The notes under the pieces were generated by a model. The model searched no databases and was not told where the DNA came from. It was given only the letters and a program-made list of their open reading frames with translations. From Ciona savignyi (taxonomy: Eukaryota > Chordata > Ascidiacea > Phlebobranchia > Cionidae): a stretch of 64,000 bases of DNA. Shown here piece by piece: positions 33,201-43,900 of the stretch; position 1 is the stretch's first letter, and each line of letters begins with the position of its first letter. The translations under genes and the position numbers were made by a program. The stretch lies in NCBI GenBank assembly GCA_000149265.1, contig CH003018.1, positions 161,775-225,774 of the forward strand, in the 5' to 3' direction.

Positions 33201-35476
33201 TTATTTCTACTTTCTAACTCATCTGGCGATAAGCAGCAAGCCATTACATTATCAGCCCAGTAATTGAAATATAGCAAATGTTGCACATAAAGTTGCAAAG
33301 CTAATTAATCATAATTGTGAATTAAAATGTTGGTAAATAATTGTGCGTAGAACACAAGAATGTTTAATACAAAAATATTTGATTCCATTAAAACTGACAT
33401 CATCTCCAACTTTATGCTATAATCATTGATGCCTGATGCTGATTGTCATTGTCTGCAATTACTATTCTGGTAAAACACTTATTTCATCTCCAGTGTCTAC
33501 TACAAAACTGTACTTGGATACTTGCTTATGCACATATAAATTATAGCTTGCAGATCACTGCAATTTAGTCATTGTCGTTTACTTTAACAAGGAACATTTT
33601 TAGGAATATCTGTACCACTTAATGTGTAGGCTATCTATGTACTTTGTAATTCTTTAAAATAATTTATATTTCCTATGTAGAATCTAAACAAAACTGGTTT
33701 GTTTATTGAAACAACGCAGCAATGAAGTAATAAGTAGTTGGATATTCTAAAGCCAATTGTGTCTCTGACTGCTGGAGCTCCCACAGTCAATTTTAAATGG
33801 TTATCAGTTAAATCTGATGCTTTAAGGCAAACTATCCACTACTTAGAGAAACTACTCACAGATAGAGATCAAATCAAGAACCACTTAGATCATAAACCAC
33901 CAAAATTAACCAAAAAAATGTTTGTAGACATATGTAATAAAGTACGCTACACAAGCTAAATAATGATTTATAAAACTGAGATAATAAGTTAAATTTTATT
34001 GTCATATGATAAATAAGTACTAATACCGCAATGTGTAATATGTTTAATTGACCACAATGTGTTATTCGGTTTATTCCATATTATAAAATATAAAAAAATA
34101 AAATATTACTCTAATCCTAAAGATTCTTGAAAAATTGTAAAACTATTGTAATAATCAAGTCATCCCCTAATGTTTAGTATTTTTTATTTCCATGTAGCTT
34201 GTTGCTTAAATGTCTACAAAATGTATTTATTTAATTTTATTGGCTTCAATATTTTTATCAAATATATTCATAATTAAACTCCATTTACTGTTTTGTAACA
34301 TTACAATTCATCCATACTGGTACCCTTTACCCTATGTAATTATAGTAGAGTGTAATGGTTGCACTTGTTTCGCATTCAAATCTTAGTCCATGCATATAGT
34401 TTGATAAGGTTAGCTAACAGAGTGATCGCCTGGAGTTAGATGTTGGTTTATGGGTTGTACAAACCACTGTAGCATCCCCACATAATGAATACTTTTATTA
34501 CTGGGAAATGATTTATTTGACAATTACATTGAAAAATCTCCCAACACCTACATTTATTTCATGAGCTTACAGCGATAACTCTGTACAACTCTGCACAAAT
34601 CTTTTGATATGGATTTGTACCCCACCAGGATACAAATTACACAGCCATTAACTTAAAATATACTAATAGGTGTAATGATTATATTTATTATTTTATTGTT
34701 TACAATATTTAACTTCATATACATAGCATTTCCTGTTCAAATCATCATTTTGACTTTTTGAGGTAAAACTTGAACCTTTTTACTTTATAAATTTTTATGT
34801 AAATCCTAATAAAAAATCTTCCCGAAGAACATAAATGTCATACAATCATATAGCTTTCTATTTTAAAGTTCTAATTGGAAATTGAAGCCCATAGTGCAGT
34901 TTAGTTTCATATTGGGATAAAATACATTATTTTTTAAATGTTTTCTCAGCTTCTGTTGCCAATATTTGGTTCAAATTTTAAAATTATATATTGTACATTA
35001 GTTTTGAATCACCTGTCCAAATATGGTGGGATAAAAACAACAAAAAAACAAGTGGCATAAAAAAAGATCAACGTAATAAAAAACTAGAATGAAAGACGAG
35101 TATAGTTCCAACTTTTGGTACAAACTACTTTAATTGAACAGTACCAAAACAAAATCTTGTAATAATAAAGTATCAATGGCAAAAAACAATACAAAGCTAA
35201 TATTTTTTTACACAATCATTCAGTTACCTCGAATATCTTGTGATGTTCTGCCCAGTTGGGAAAGTTTTGTTTTGTCCACGGAATCTTGAAAATCTTTTTG
35301 TTGCTTCCCTCAATCCATTCCAGACCAAGATAGTTTCCGCTAGAAATTTGATTGACAAGCCAACAAGTGAAACGGGTGTGAGGCATGTCACTTGTCTCAC
35401 TACATGTTGTTGCTGTGCTTGGTTTTGGGGAATTGTTTTCTGCTGATTCAGCGACATTTTCTGCTGATTCAGCCAT
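24254..35476 (-). CDS. Interferon regulatory factor-like transcription factor (exons split around a gap)
   Basis: DNA-binding part: exon 35228-35476 (83 codons) and exon 31700-31895 carry an IRF domain with its Trp pentad (W39, W54, W67, W75, W85), as in CWLVNQISSGNYLGLEW, FKIPWTKQNFPNWAEHH and DWAMLRGRW, ending VGNYKVYKLL. A third exon, 31639 down to the gap at 31557, adds a basic NLS-like PPKKRKPYKKR. C-terminal part: linker exons 25953-26101 and 25160-25661 (Ser/Asn/Gln-rich, IKSEDMESD) and last exon 24254-24903 with an IRF-association domain (MKRLCQCRVFAF, LLLARDQTYTLFSYKKF, IEINLAFGKTP). Phases agree within each half. That both halves form one gene is inference: a scaffold gap and HERPUD-family exons lie between them. 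The N terminus contains a duplicated AESAEN. The subtype within the IRF family is not resolved. Confidence 0.75.
26294..27382. mobile_element. piggyBac-like MITE (TTAA-flanked)
   Basis: About 1.09 kb bounded by TTAA on each side, with matching ends TTAACTCTTTCCCTCCC and, reverse-complemented, TTAACTCTTTCACTCCC. Just inside the left end is a palindromic AACTCGC..GCGAGTT. Two overlapping short + ORFs (26406-26645, 26587-26910) lie inside and resemble nothing I know; they are not annotated as genes. The TTAA target and end structure are those of piggyBac-type elements. Confidence 0.75.
27772..28036. repeat. Tandem duplication spanning the last visible HERPUD-like exon edge
   Basis: Two ~110-bp copies (about 27772-27882 and 27924-28036) share TCTAATATGGTTT.AAACCAA, ATTCATCCACCATT and CACTTACATGTAAAG. 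The right copy contains the splice donor and last codons of the HERPUD-like exon at 28022; the left copy therefore carries a duplicate donor. An AAGAGCTGTATA(T/G)GGTTCT motif near 27479 and 27907 suggests a longer, partly degraded repeat. Confidence 0.65.
28022..31456 (-). CDS. HERPUD: HERPUD-family ER stress membrane protein, partial
   Basis: HERPUD proteins are ubiquitin-like-domain ER membrane proteins that scaffold ER-associated degradation with HRD1 and are induced by ER stress. Five exons in coding order: 31456 (gap edge) to 31410, 30731-30828, 30248-30391, 28941-29088 and 28022-28194, all in phase. Visible marks: a Ser/Pro linker just after where the ubiquitin-like domain should end (CTKPSPAKS), TELRHRNTASSSQ (like the ELRQR block), a Gln/Tyr-rich region (QQYHQQMAHYMQYYG), Pro/Asn-rich spacer, then MNAQGGFAAADDDD followed by RRDWLDVFFTLL and a membrane hairpin with SIMYYYSSFWRF. 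The ubiquitin-like domain is missing, probably in the adjoining 100-N gap, and I cannot find the usual C-terminal exon (...IPEGPP). Translation through the last donor meets a stop at once. Human HERPUD1 versus HERPUD2 is not resolved. It lies among IRF exons on the same strand. Confidence 0.8.
29419..29931. mobile_element. Pogo-like MITE, inverted second copy
   Basis: Same family as 17334-17847 but in the opposite orientation, in an intron of the HERPUD-like gene. The left end is TA-CAGTGGAACCGCTTGGAG; the right end is GCGGGGTTCTACT followed by an altered CTATA, so the terminal bases have decayed. Internal sequence (CAAATAATTTACTATGGTAA, GACCAGGACCGCCATATTTT) matches the first copy closely. 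Confidence 0.78.
29953..30232 (-). mobile_element. SINE, near full length, in HERPUD-like intron
   Basis: ATAGGATCGGATATTCATGT tail side, AACACACGGGCAATCATCAG, GGAGCTATTGCAGTGTGTTG, then a head with CTGCAACCTTTCGGCTAAAA and CGCACTAACCTACTACGCTA. It lies directly beside the pogo-like MITE. Confidence 0.83.
31457..31556. other. Assembly gap (100 N)
   Basis: Exactly 100 undetermined bases, the usual placeholder for a gap of unknown length. It cuts an IRF exon on its right side and a HERPUD-like exon on its left side. Confidence 0.99.
32265..32850. mobile_element. MITE with pogo-like ends in IRF intron 1 or 2
   Basis: A 586-bp element flanked by TA. The left end CAGTACTTCCGCGATTATCC and the reverse-complemented right end CAGGTACTTCCTCGATTATCC are inverted repeats, of the CAG..ACTTCC.CGATTATCCG type used by pogo/Tigger relatives. 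It lies in the IRF intron between 31896 and 35227. No transposase. Confidence 0.75.
33738..33959 (+). CDS. Unrecognised open frame, possibly a terminal exon, in an IRF intron
   Basis: A 73-codon frame on the strand opposite to IRF, rich in Lys, Leu and Asp with a coiled-coil-like middle (LRQTIHYLEKLLTDRDQIKN). It begins at a TTG with an in-frame stop just upstream, so it is not a normal single-exon gene; an acceptor-like TTCTAAAG precedes CCAATTGTG at 33752. A possible polyadenylation hexamer AATAAA occurs at 34097. Composition is more protein-like than the surrounding AT-rich DNA. It may be the last exon of an unseen + strand gene, a processed pseudogene or chance. No family recognised. Confidence 0.3.
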   Translation: MDILKPIVSLTAGAPTVNFKWLSVKSDALRQTIHYLEKLLTDRDQIKNHLDHKPPKLTKKMFVDICNKVRYTS

Positions 35477-35839
35477 TATTTAACTTATATTTTTTTTACC
35501 TTACAAACCTGAACAATTTTTAGGCAAAGTAAGCACAGAAAGGGATTTGTATTTGCCTATTAATTAACACACTGGAGCGTACAAAGTTTGCGTATCGCCC
35601 ACTGTCCATTTTTCTTTAAATCTGTTTCTTTGTGACGTCGTGCTCTTTTTAGATTACCGTTTAGTTGTCGCATTGTGAACTTTATTCACAAAAGATGCCT
35701 ATATATCCTGCTTCATAGCTATATCAGTCCGTCCATTGCTTGTCACACAAAAAGTTATGGGATCAAAACAAGGCGGCGGTTCAGTTAGGATAGGATATTT
35801 GTTTTATACTTGTGATAGGACTGATATCAATGTGTGTCC

Positions 35840-36005
35840 TTGGGCAAGAAACTGAGTGAACATTGCCTTAGTCCAGTGGAATAATGGATTAAACTAACCT
35901 GGTAGAAATATCTAACCATATACAACATACTGTAATAGCTCTATTATTCAACAGCGGGCTGAACATATAACCTTGCATTTTTCTATTCACCAACACAAAT
36001 GCATG
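35840..36005 (+). mobile_element. SINE fragment
   Basis: Body of the common SINE without head: GTGTGTCCTTGGGCAAGAAA, AACATTGCCTTAGTCCAGTG, ACAACATACTGTAATAGCTC and a decayed tail region. Confidence 0.65.
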
Positions 36006-37872
36006 ATCTATATCTCTATATCGGTAAAAATGTTTAAAGTTTATCTTTTTATAATTTCCTTTTTATTTACAAATAAGCAAGATGTAATACTCTAGGCGGT
36101 GCCTAAAGTACAGGCACCCTACATAGCATGGATGTACGGGCAATTAATTTTCGATCTACATATTGATATAATACAATTTAAAATCTGCGCATTATATGCC
36201 ACAGTTGCTTGGCAGCACCAAGAACCCCTGAGCAACAACATATTTTTAAATCCTATTAAATTATTAAAAAGCAACTTTAGTATAAGGTTTAAATTAATTA
36301 ATCTTCTAATTACAGAGTGAATTGTGAAAATTGTCATATAAAATGGACTTTGTGATAATAAATAATTTCTTGCATTTAGTGTTTGTAAAATTGTACATGG
36401 CACAGTACCAGCAAATTCGAATTTTAATCTAGACTACTTTAGATTACTACTAAAATAATAACAGGACCAGTCAACACATAATCATTTTATTTGGGATATT
36501 TTGGTTTATTCCTAACTTATCTAATTAACAGATTTTAACAAAATTCTACCATTAAGTCTGTAATTTATTGTTTAAACAAACTGCTTTTAATTAAATATGT
36601 TAACCAGCAAGCCTATCTTATAATAGCAATAAGAGCTATATACATTTACACAAACAGATGCATTAGATAGACTATTATATGGGCCAACCATAAAATATAT
36701 ATGTGGTAGACCTATGGTTCCTTTTTCTAAATAAAAACATAGATTCTAGTATCTTGTATCTTGTGTTTTATATTACTCAAATAACTTGGCTTTACATGGT
36801 GTACAAATCTTCTACTCTTAACGAAAAACACGACAGCTGTCTAATCACTAATTACTGGTATATACGGCTTAATTGCCAAGCGGAAAATCCGAAACTAAAG
36901 CGGGGTAATATATTCGAACTGAAATTTAAATATCACTGATAATTCATTATTGGTGGTTGATTGTAATTAAGTTACATTATAACGTTGCATTAAACACAAA
37001 ATATGTCACATATAAACTAGATAGATGGAAACAAACGACGATCAGTGGCCAGTCGTCAAAACGACGCCACCCATTTGAGCGATGACATAAATTGCTTTGT
37101 CGCTAAACTCGCGTCGAAGCTCGCTTTTATTTGGACATTAGCACTATAAAAAATACACCTTTTATTTTTAAAACGATTTTACCTGTAAAATAGCTATTGG
37201 CCGCGTATTAAGTGGAAATCTGATCGTTTTAGATTATTTCGATATTCAACTTTTTCCATCCGGGAAAACACCGTCCTTGATATTTGTTCAAAAATCAGTT
37301 AGAATGACGTCACAAACTTCTGTTCTTGGGTATTTCCCTAAAGCAAATCTTGATTAGAGATGCGAATCAGGAATCGTTCTTTCGGACGCAAATTTTACAC
37401 AAATAAAGGCGTATACAATACGTATAATATATTTTGAATTGTCTGTATTATCATTTTTTAAAACGTAACAGATAAAAAACTAAAAGTTGCTTTGTTAGAA
37501 ATTTCTCAGGTCACGTTTTAGTTTCTGTATCAAAATGGATTTTCTTTCATTCCAAATAAAATTTATTCTACATTTTGCATAGTTTAGATAACCTGACTGC
37601 TAGTCTATAGCATTGATTTTAATTATATACCAATGCATCTGATATCACCAGTCATTGTACAATCGGAACCATCAGCAAGACATTTGAAATATTTCATGTC
37701 AACAAGATTTGAATAATCTTAATTTACTGGTTTCTGGCAAATCTGTTAAAGTTCATGAAAAAACAGAACTTGCAAGGAGTTAGTGGTGTGAAAATCAAAT
37801 CCATTTCAATCTACTAAACTAGCAGGCCAGACTAGAAGTCATGAATAACATTAAGTGCGAATTTTCAGGCAG

Positions 37873-37878
37873 TTTTAT
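37873..37878 (-). promoter_or_regulatory. Polyadenylation signal of the THAP/zinc-finger gene
   Basis: AATAAA on the minus strand (TTTATT on +), about 80 bp beyond the stop codon of the last exon. Confidence 0.55.
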
Positions 37879-37956
37879 TCAAACAAAATATGGTCGTAAT
37901 TTTAACAACTGAATAAAAAAAAATTACACAAAAATCGAACAAAATTTTTTAAAAAA

Positions 37957-40900
37957 TCAGGAAGATGTGTCCATTGTTTCATCATCAGATTTGGTGGATT
38001 CGAATGCGACAACTGACTTGCTAGTACTGGGTGTCACATCGGTTATTATCGTACGTTTATGTGGAATCTGCTTCTGCCGGGACCTGCGGCCGACAGAACA
38101 AGGCTCGACTGTGCTTGCCACAGCCTGAGTTGTGTGTTTTGTTGTGTCTTGAGATATAAGTTTTTGTTGATTTTTCAGAGTTAAAGATTGCACCGTTTTC
38201 TCTATGCTGCTTGTTGATTCAGCAACGTTAAACTGAAAGATGTTGTCCAACGTTCGCTTGTTGGAAAATTTTCCCAATTTAATAGGGGGAATAGATAAAG
38301 ATGCAGAGTTAGAAGATTGGGGAATCGCAAGAGTGTCCTTGAATCGATCTGCAGTTGGTGAAACCTCTGGAGAATCCAAGGTTTCATCCACATCAATCAT
38401 GACACATTCGTCCTGTAACAAGAACGTTTAAAATACTGGCCAACAACCCTTAACCACAAACAACTGCAGCATTAAAAATGTTAAGCATTAGAAAGATTTA
38501 GGATAGGATATTTATGTTTATCCCTGTAAATGGAAAAACCAAGGGGGTTAACACACAGGCAATCGTCAGATCACCTTGTGCCCACCGGGTTACCTGAGCT
38601 ATTGCAGTGTGTTATGTATGATTCACACGTTCCTTCAATTTAGTAGAACCCATTAAGCCTCTGGGTTCAGGCAATGTCCGTTAAGTGCCTTGCCCAAGGA
38701 CACAACTGACTAGCTAGCGACCAGTTTTAAACCATAAACCCTTTGGCTGAAAGACGATGCACTTAACCACTAGACTAATCTGTCGTACTTTACCTTTGTA
38801 GATATTCCGGAAGAGTTCCAAATAGAGCTGTTTGAACCGATGTTACTGCAAGTTCGGGAATGTTCTCGAAACGTTTCTCGATCCAGGAAGCCGGTGTTGC
38901 ATAGTTTGCAAAACATCCAAGGATCCTCCTCCGTGCTCTCGATGTCACTGCCTCCATTCTTTTTTTAAGATGGTAAAAATGAACAAATTTTGTAGGTGAA
39001 AGGTTCATTTAGAGATCTGTATATATATTCTCAGTGGTGAAAAAGGTGAAAGAAAAAACATAAGAACCACGTCTTAAGTAGGGCTGCAATGATACTAATA
39101 AATATTGATAATCGCAATAATCGTTAGTAAACATGGCAAATTTCCAAAATATAAACTAAACTTCTTTATCTGATTGAAATGAGTTTATTGATGACAATAA
39201 ATCTATAGTTTTTTTTATTAAGGCTTTTAAGTGAAATCAACCTGATTTATAATTATTTTAATAAGCTTACAAACTGATGTGTAAAACCTAAACCTGCTTT
39301 ATAACTACTAAAGGAATAAGCAATGTATTGTGTCAGCAACAAAAAGTTTTGCACACGCTGATGAGAATAGTTAGTAAAGTTTTTCTTAATACCTCAATTT
39401 CACAAAACACCCTTCATACGTTATTGATGAACTTTATATTACATAATAAAACTTAGTTTTTGCTAATTTTGAATGTAAGAAAAAATATCTTGTATAAATG
39501 TAAATGTATGATACCATGGTTGTAATAGAGTATGTATAAAGAAAGTATCAATAACATATTAGCTCCAATAATACTGAAGGATAATTGTAGGGTTACGGTT
39601 TATTGCGATCATTACATCACAATAACAAATGGTACCGTGTGTGTTTGAGATAACAATGCATTTGTGAGTAAATAAACGCTATTTTTACCGATACTAAAGA
39701 CGCATTTTAGGAAAGTTTTCCTGATAAACTGCGTCTGTAGTATTATAATCGTGATACGAGTTTCTTAGTATCATAGCTGAGTAGTATCAATATTATCGCG
39801 ATTATTGATATATCGTTTCAGCCATAATCCTAATCAAACCTGTGTTTGGTTTTCAGATATGAAAGGTTCAATCTGAAAAGCGGTTGCTGGGAGTTCCCCC
39901 ACTCTGGCTGCAGCTTCGATGCGGCTTGAAGCATCGATCGATCCCTTGGAATTGAACTGCAGCGTTCCATTCTCTATCATCAATTCTAACTCCTGTGCAC
40001 ACAAAGTTATTTGCTTCATAAGAGATTTTTAGGGGTGAAAATCAGACCCAGAGGTAATTATCAATTAATTATTAGGCAAGTTTTTTTTTTTGTGAATGTG
40101 GTTTTGTATTTGATTGTGTACAATATGCACATAAAGGTGTTGGTTAGAATATTAGGGGATGGTCCTCAGTCTCACACCAAAAGCAAGTCTGTCGATTCAG
40201 ACTTTAAGAACCGTTATATAAAGTATGCGATATCATAACAACAGCAATTAAGTATTAACATCATAATGTATACCATATGTTATTATTAATTAAAACTAGA
40301 ATGCGTGAGTCATACTTTTATTTCCTTCATACTGATTGGTTCTGATCTTCTGATTATAAAGAAGCCAGAATGTCCAGTTCGAGATTGGTGACTCATCAGC
40401 CTTGCTTTGCAAACAGAGCCAAACATGCATTTCGAACAACTGCCAAAAGAAACACGATTTGTTATTGTTTTGCAGCTTAACAACAAAGGAGTTAGTAAAA
40501 TCTTCTGGGCAAAAAACATTTTACTCCTATAATTTCTTTAATTTGAAGCATTATTGTTATAACACTGACACACTTTTTTAACCTTAGATTTTACCTGCTA
40601 AGATAAAACATAAAAATATCTTGGAATAAACATGTAAATTTAATCTTAAATAATTATTTAACAACAAAACATATTTACCGAAAAGGGTAATCAGCGATAT
40701 GCTGGCGGGTGTGATGTATAATAGAGGATAACTCGCGTCCTATGTACGTGCAGAACTTGCACATGTACCACTGGGCTTGTCGGCTTTGTTGTTTCACCTC
40801 GAACGGTTTGTAATGATCGGGAATGACTCCAGTGAAGCGGCGCGAGATCAAGGAAGACGACAATTGTTTGATCGGACTCACTTGCTTCGAAGTGGAACGG

Positions 40901-43900
40901 ATGGATTGCTTCGCCGTTGTTGTCACAGCATGGATCTAAAATTGCATGCAATTTGCAAAATATACTTAAAAAGGTCTAAAATTATGGGTAAAAATTGCCA
41001 GAATTTTTCAGGTCTGCTGCAAATATGTTTGACATAACTTAGTTTAACCCAAGCAAACATAGTGTTGGTGAACACAAATAATTAAAAGACATCCAACATG
41101 GGGAAGCAGCTGAAACTGACTAGTGGTACTCTCTCTTTCAAGGCATTTAAATGAGTATTATGCTGATTAACAATAGTGATGATTCCCCTATGTTTGTACA
41201 ATTGAAAGAAGCATGCGCTAGTTTACACGTGTGTTTTTGTTTAGCTGTGAAGTTTTGTAACAGTAAAGCACAGCTTCATAAAAAAGGCGTTGATTGTGCA
41301 TTTTCTAGCTGTTAGGTTTGGCAAACAATCCATAATATATAGAGGGGTACCAGCTTGAAATTTGTAGGCAAATTTTAAAGGATTTTTCGTTTAGGTTGCA
41401 GATCTAAGCTTCAATTTTAAGTTGTAAAAAAATATAATAATTCCTGTGCCAGGATTTCGAATGACAGCCCTTTTTTGAGGTCAGTTTGTATTTAAGATAT
41501 AGGAAGAATAACTTGTTAAACGTTTCCTAAACCTGTAGTTGAAGCCATCATGGGTGTAAAATGGTGAAAGAAACGACTACATTATGTCACCTATATCACC
41601 TGTTTGGAAGAAATAACACAAATGACAATTGTCATTTAAATCCGATAAACAAATCTATCAATGACAAAAATTATTTCACTCCAAACCAATTGAACAGAAA
41701 CAAACAAATCATCACACAAACACCATGCACCTTGGCATTAGCACACATCACAGTCATTATGTGATGCCTCATTATCCCCGCTGATTTGAACTTGATCCCA
41801 CACCACGAGCAGCAGCGTTTATGCGACAAACAATGATTCCACATGTGCTTTAAGAAGTCGGCGTAGCCTGACATGCCCTGCAGGCAGAAGTAGCATTTGT
41901 ACATCTTCGACCCTTTCATGTTTACTACCTGTGGGTGGAAATGTTTAGTTTGATTTAAGGAAAAAATGAAGAATAAATTTACAGAACAGTGTCTGATTTC
42001 AAGGATTTTTTACAGTTTCTAAATGTGTTTGCAACAAATTGACACTATAGTACAAATATAAAAATACACGACAAAGACAAATATTATACAAATGTATTTT
42101 TTGCAATAGTATAGAATCAAATTGTTGAGCATACAAAAAAATCAATAAAAACATACCGAAGAAAATGATCGGTGAATAATAGCGGAGCTGTCTGGGTAAA
42201 TTTTCTTGAAAACTCGTTTTGTTTTTTGAACAGTTGGTGTTGAAGGTTGTGGGCCCTGAACTTTGCTTTTGATGTCTTCAAATTAGTGATTTAGTTATTG
42301 GTTGAATAAATGAATAATTCAGGTTGAAGGCCTAATTTTGATAACAACAAATGTTTTTACCCCAAGTTGTGTGCAAACACACATTGGGCCGATACAGAAT
42401 ACTGACACACCAATTGTGTAAATTAAACTGCGAATTTTAATTTAAAAAACCTTTAAAACAGGATTATGCAAACATGGGTTGGTTACTCACCGTTGTCTTT
42501 GGAGGAAGCTCTTAGCTGACCTCTTTGGATTTTCAACATCATCCGGTGCTGGTTAGTTTGACAATGACGATTGTACAATGTCTTTGTTTTAAAGGCAATT
42601 TTACAAAGCCGGCAGTGGTGCCTGAGATTTGTTCACATTATTATAAAGGTAATGTAACAATTTGGGTCTTAGATACAGCACACTATATAGTTGAAGACGT
42701 TTTTGTAAATGAGGTTTTATTTAGGCTGGTTTAGACATCGAAATTTTGATTTATTTTTATCATACATATTTTTATCCCTTAAAATTGTGCTAATTATCCA
42801 AAAATTAAAACACACATTCTTAGTTCCTTTTTAGACTTACCTTTTATTCTATTAACTACATCCACATTAATTTTTTTTTAAATCCTCCCCTACATATTTT
42901 ACCCGAATCTATCTTCGTTTTCCGTCTCAGTGTTATCATCATTTGAAGGAAGACTCTTCTTATATTTAGAGTTATTTTTTTGCTTGCGTAGCATACTTCT
43001 GCAATGATTAAGACTAAGCTGAATCCAACAAGTATAGCAAAATATTTAGCAGATGAAACACACACATAAAAAACACAAAATAAGGTGATTAAAATATCCA
43101 TCTGTGACCAGTCCGCCAGTGATGTAAATGCAAGTAAAGCAGGGAAGGTTACTCAGAAAAAAAAAGAAAAGTCTTTTATAACTAAAGAAATTCTATCATG
43201 GGTCATAGAATATCCAGTTAAGGCAGCATATATGGCGTGACAGCCACAGGTGGGTGGGTTCACTTTGTCATGGGATTCAGGGTTCAAATTAATGATTTTG
43301 AAACGATTCGCAAAATGCGTGGGTTAGGAGAAAATTGTTTCCGCTAATTGGCTATGTTAAATTGCCTTAGAATGCGGTTTTAGAACCTCTTAAACCAGGG
43401 ATGTCCAACCTGCGGCCCGCGGGCCGCAGTGCGGCCCACCTGAGATTTTTGTGCGGCCCGCTAGTCATTTTTACTCCAAGTAGTATTTTGAACTTTAAAT
43501 CTTGGCCCAATTCAAATGTATCAGTCAGCTTTTAGGGACGCAGTAAACATCTAAACTTTAGAAAGAAACCGACGGACGACAAAAACTTATCTCATTGACG
43601 AAACCTTTGAAACGAGTAATCTTACTTGTTAAAACACCATATAACCTTATTATAAAGGGGTGTGTCGCATCTCTGCCAATCATAAACAAAGGAATTGTTG
43701 TATTTTAACGCATAATGGCTATTGTTGCGTTGTGATAGAAATGCTTATTATGCGTCAATAATGCAAAGTAAAGGCAAGGTAAATAAATGTAATAGTAATG
43801 TGATTGTTAAATGTTATGTTGAAGACAAACGATGTTATATTAACGTGTCGATGATTTATTATTAAAAATGCGCGAAATCAGTAACGGTAATTTATATTTT

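Larger units (their letters stand above)
35477..37956. other. Intergenic region between IRF and the THAP/zinc-finger gene
   Basis: This should hold the IRF promoter (right of 35476) and the 3' UTR of the next gene (AATAAA for the minus strand at 37873-37878). It contains a SINE fragment (35840-36005). A CpG-containing stretch at about 37025-37320 has no assigned role. No other exon recognised. Confidence 0.4.

Noticed and set aside
38790..39008. Minus-strand frame beginning with Met and reading EAVTSRARRRILGCF
   Set aside because: The phase from the preceding exon selects another frame, which encodes a zinc finger (FCKLCNTGFLDRETFREH).
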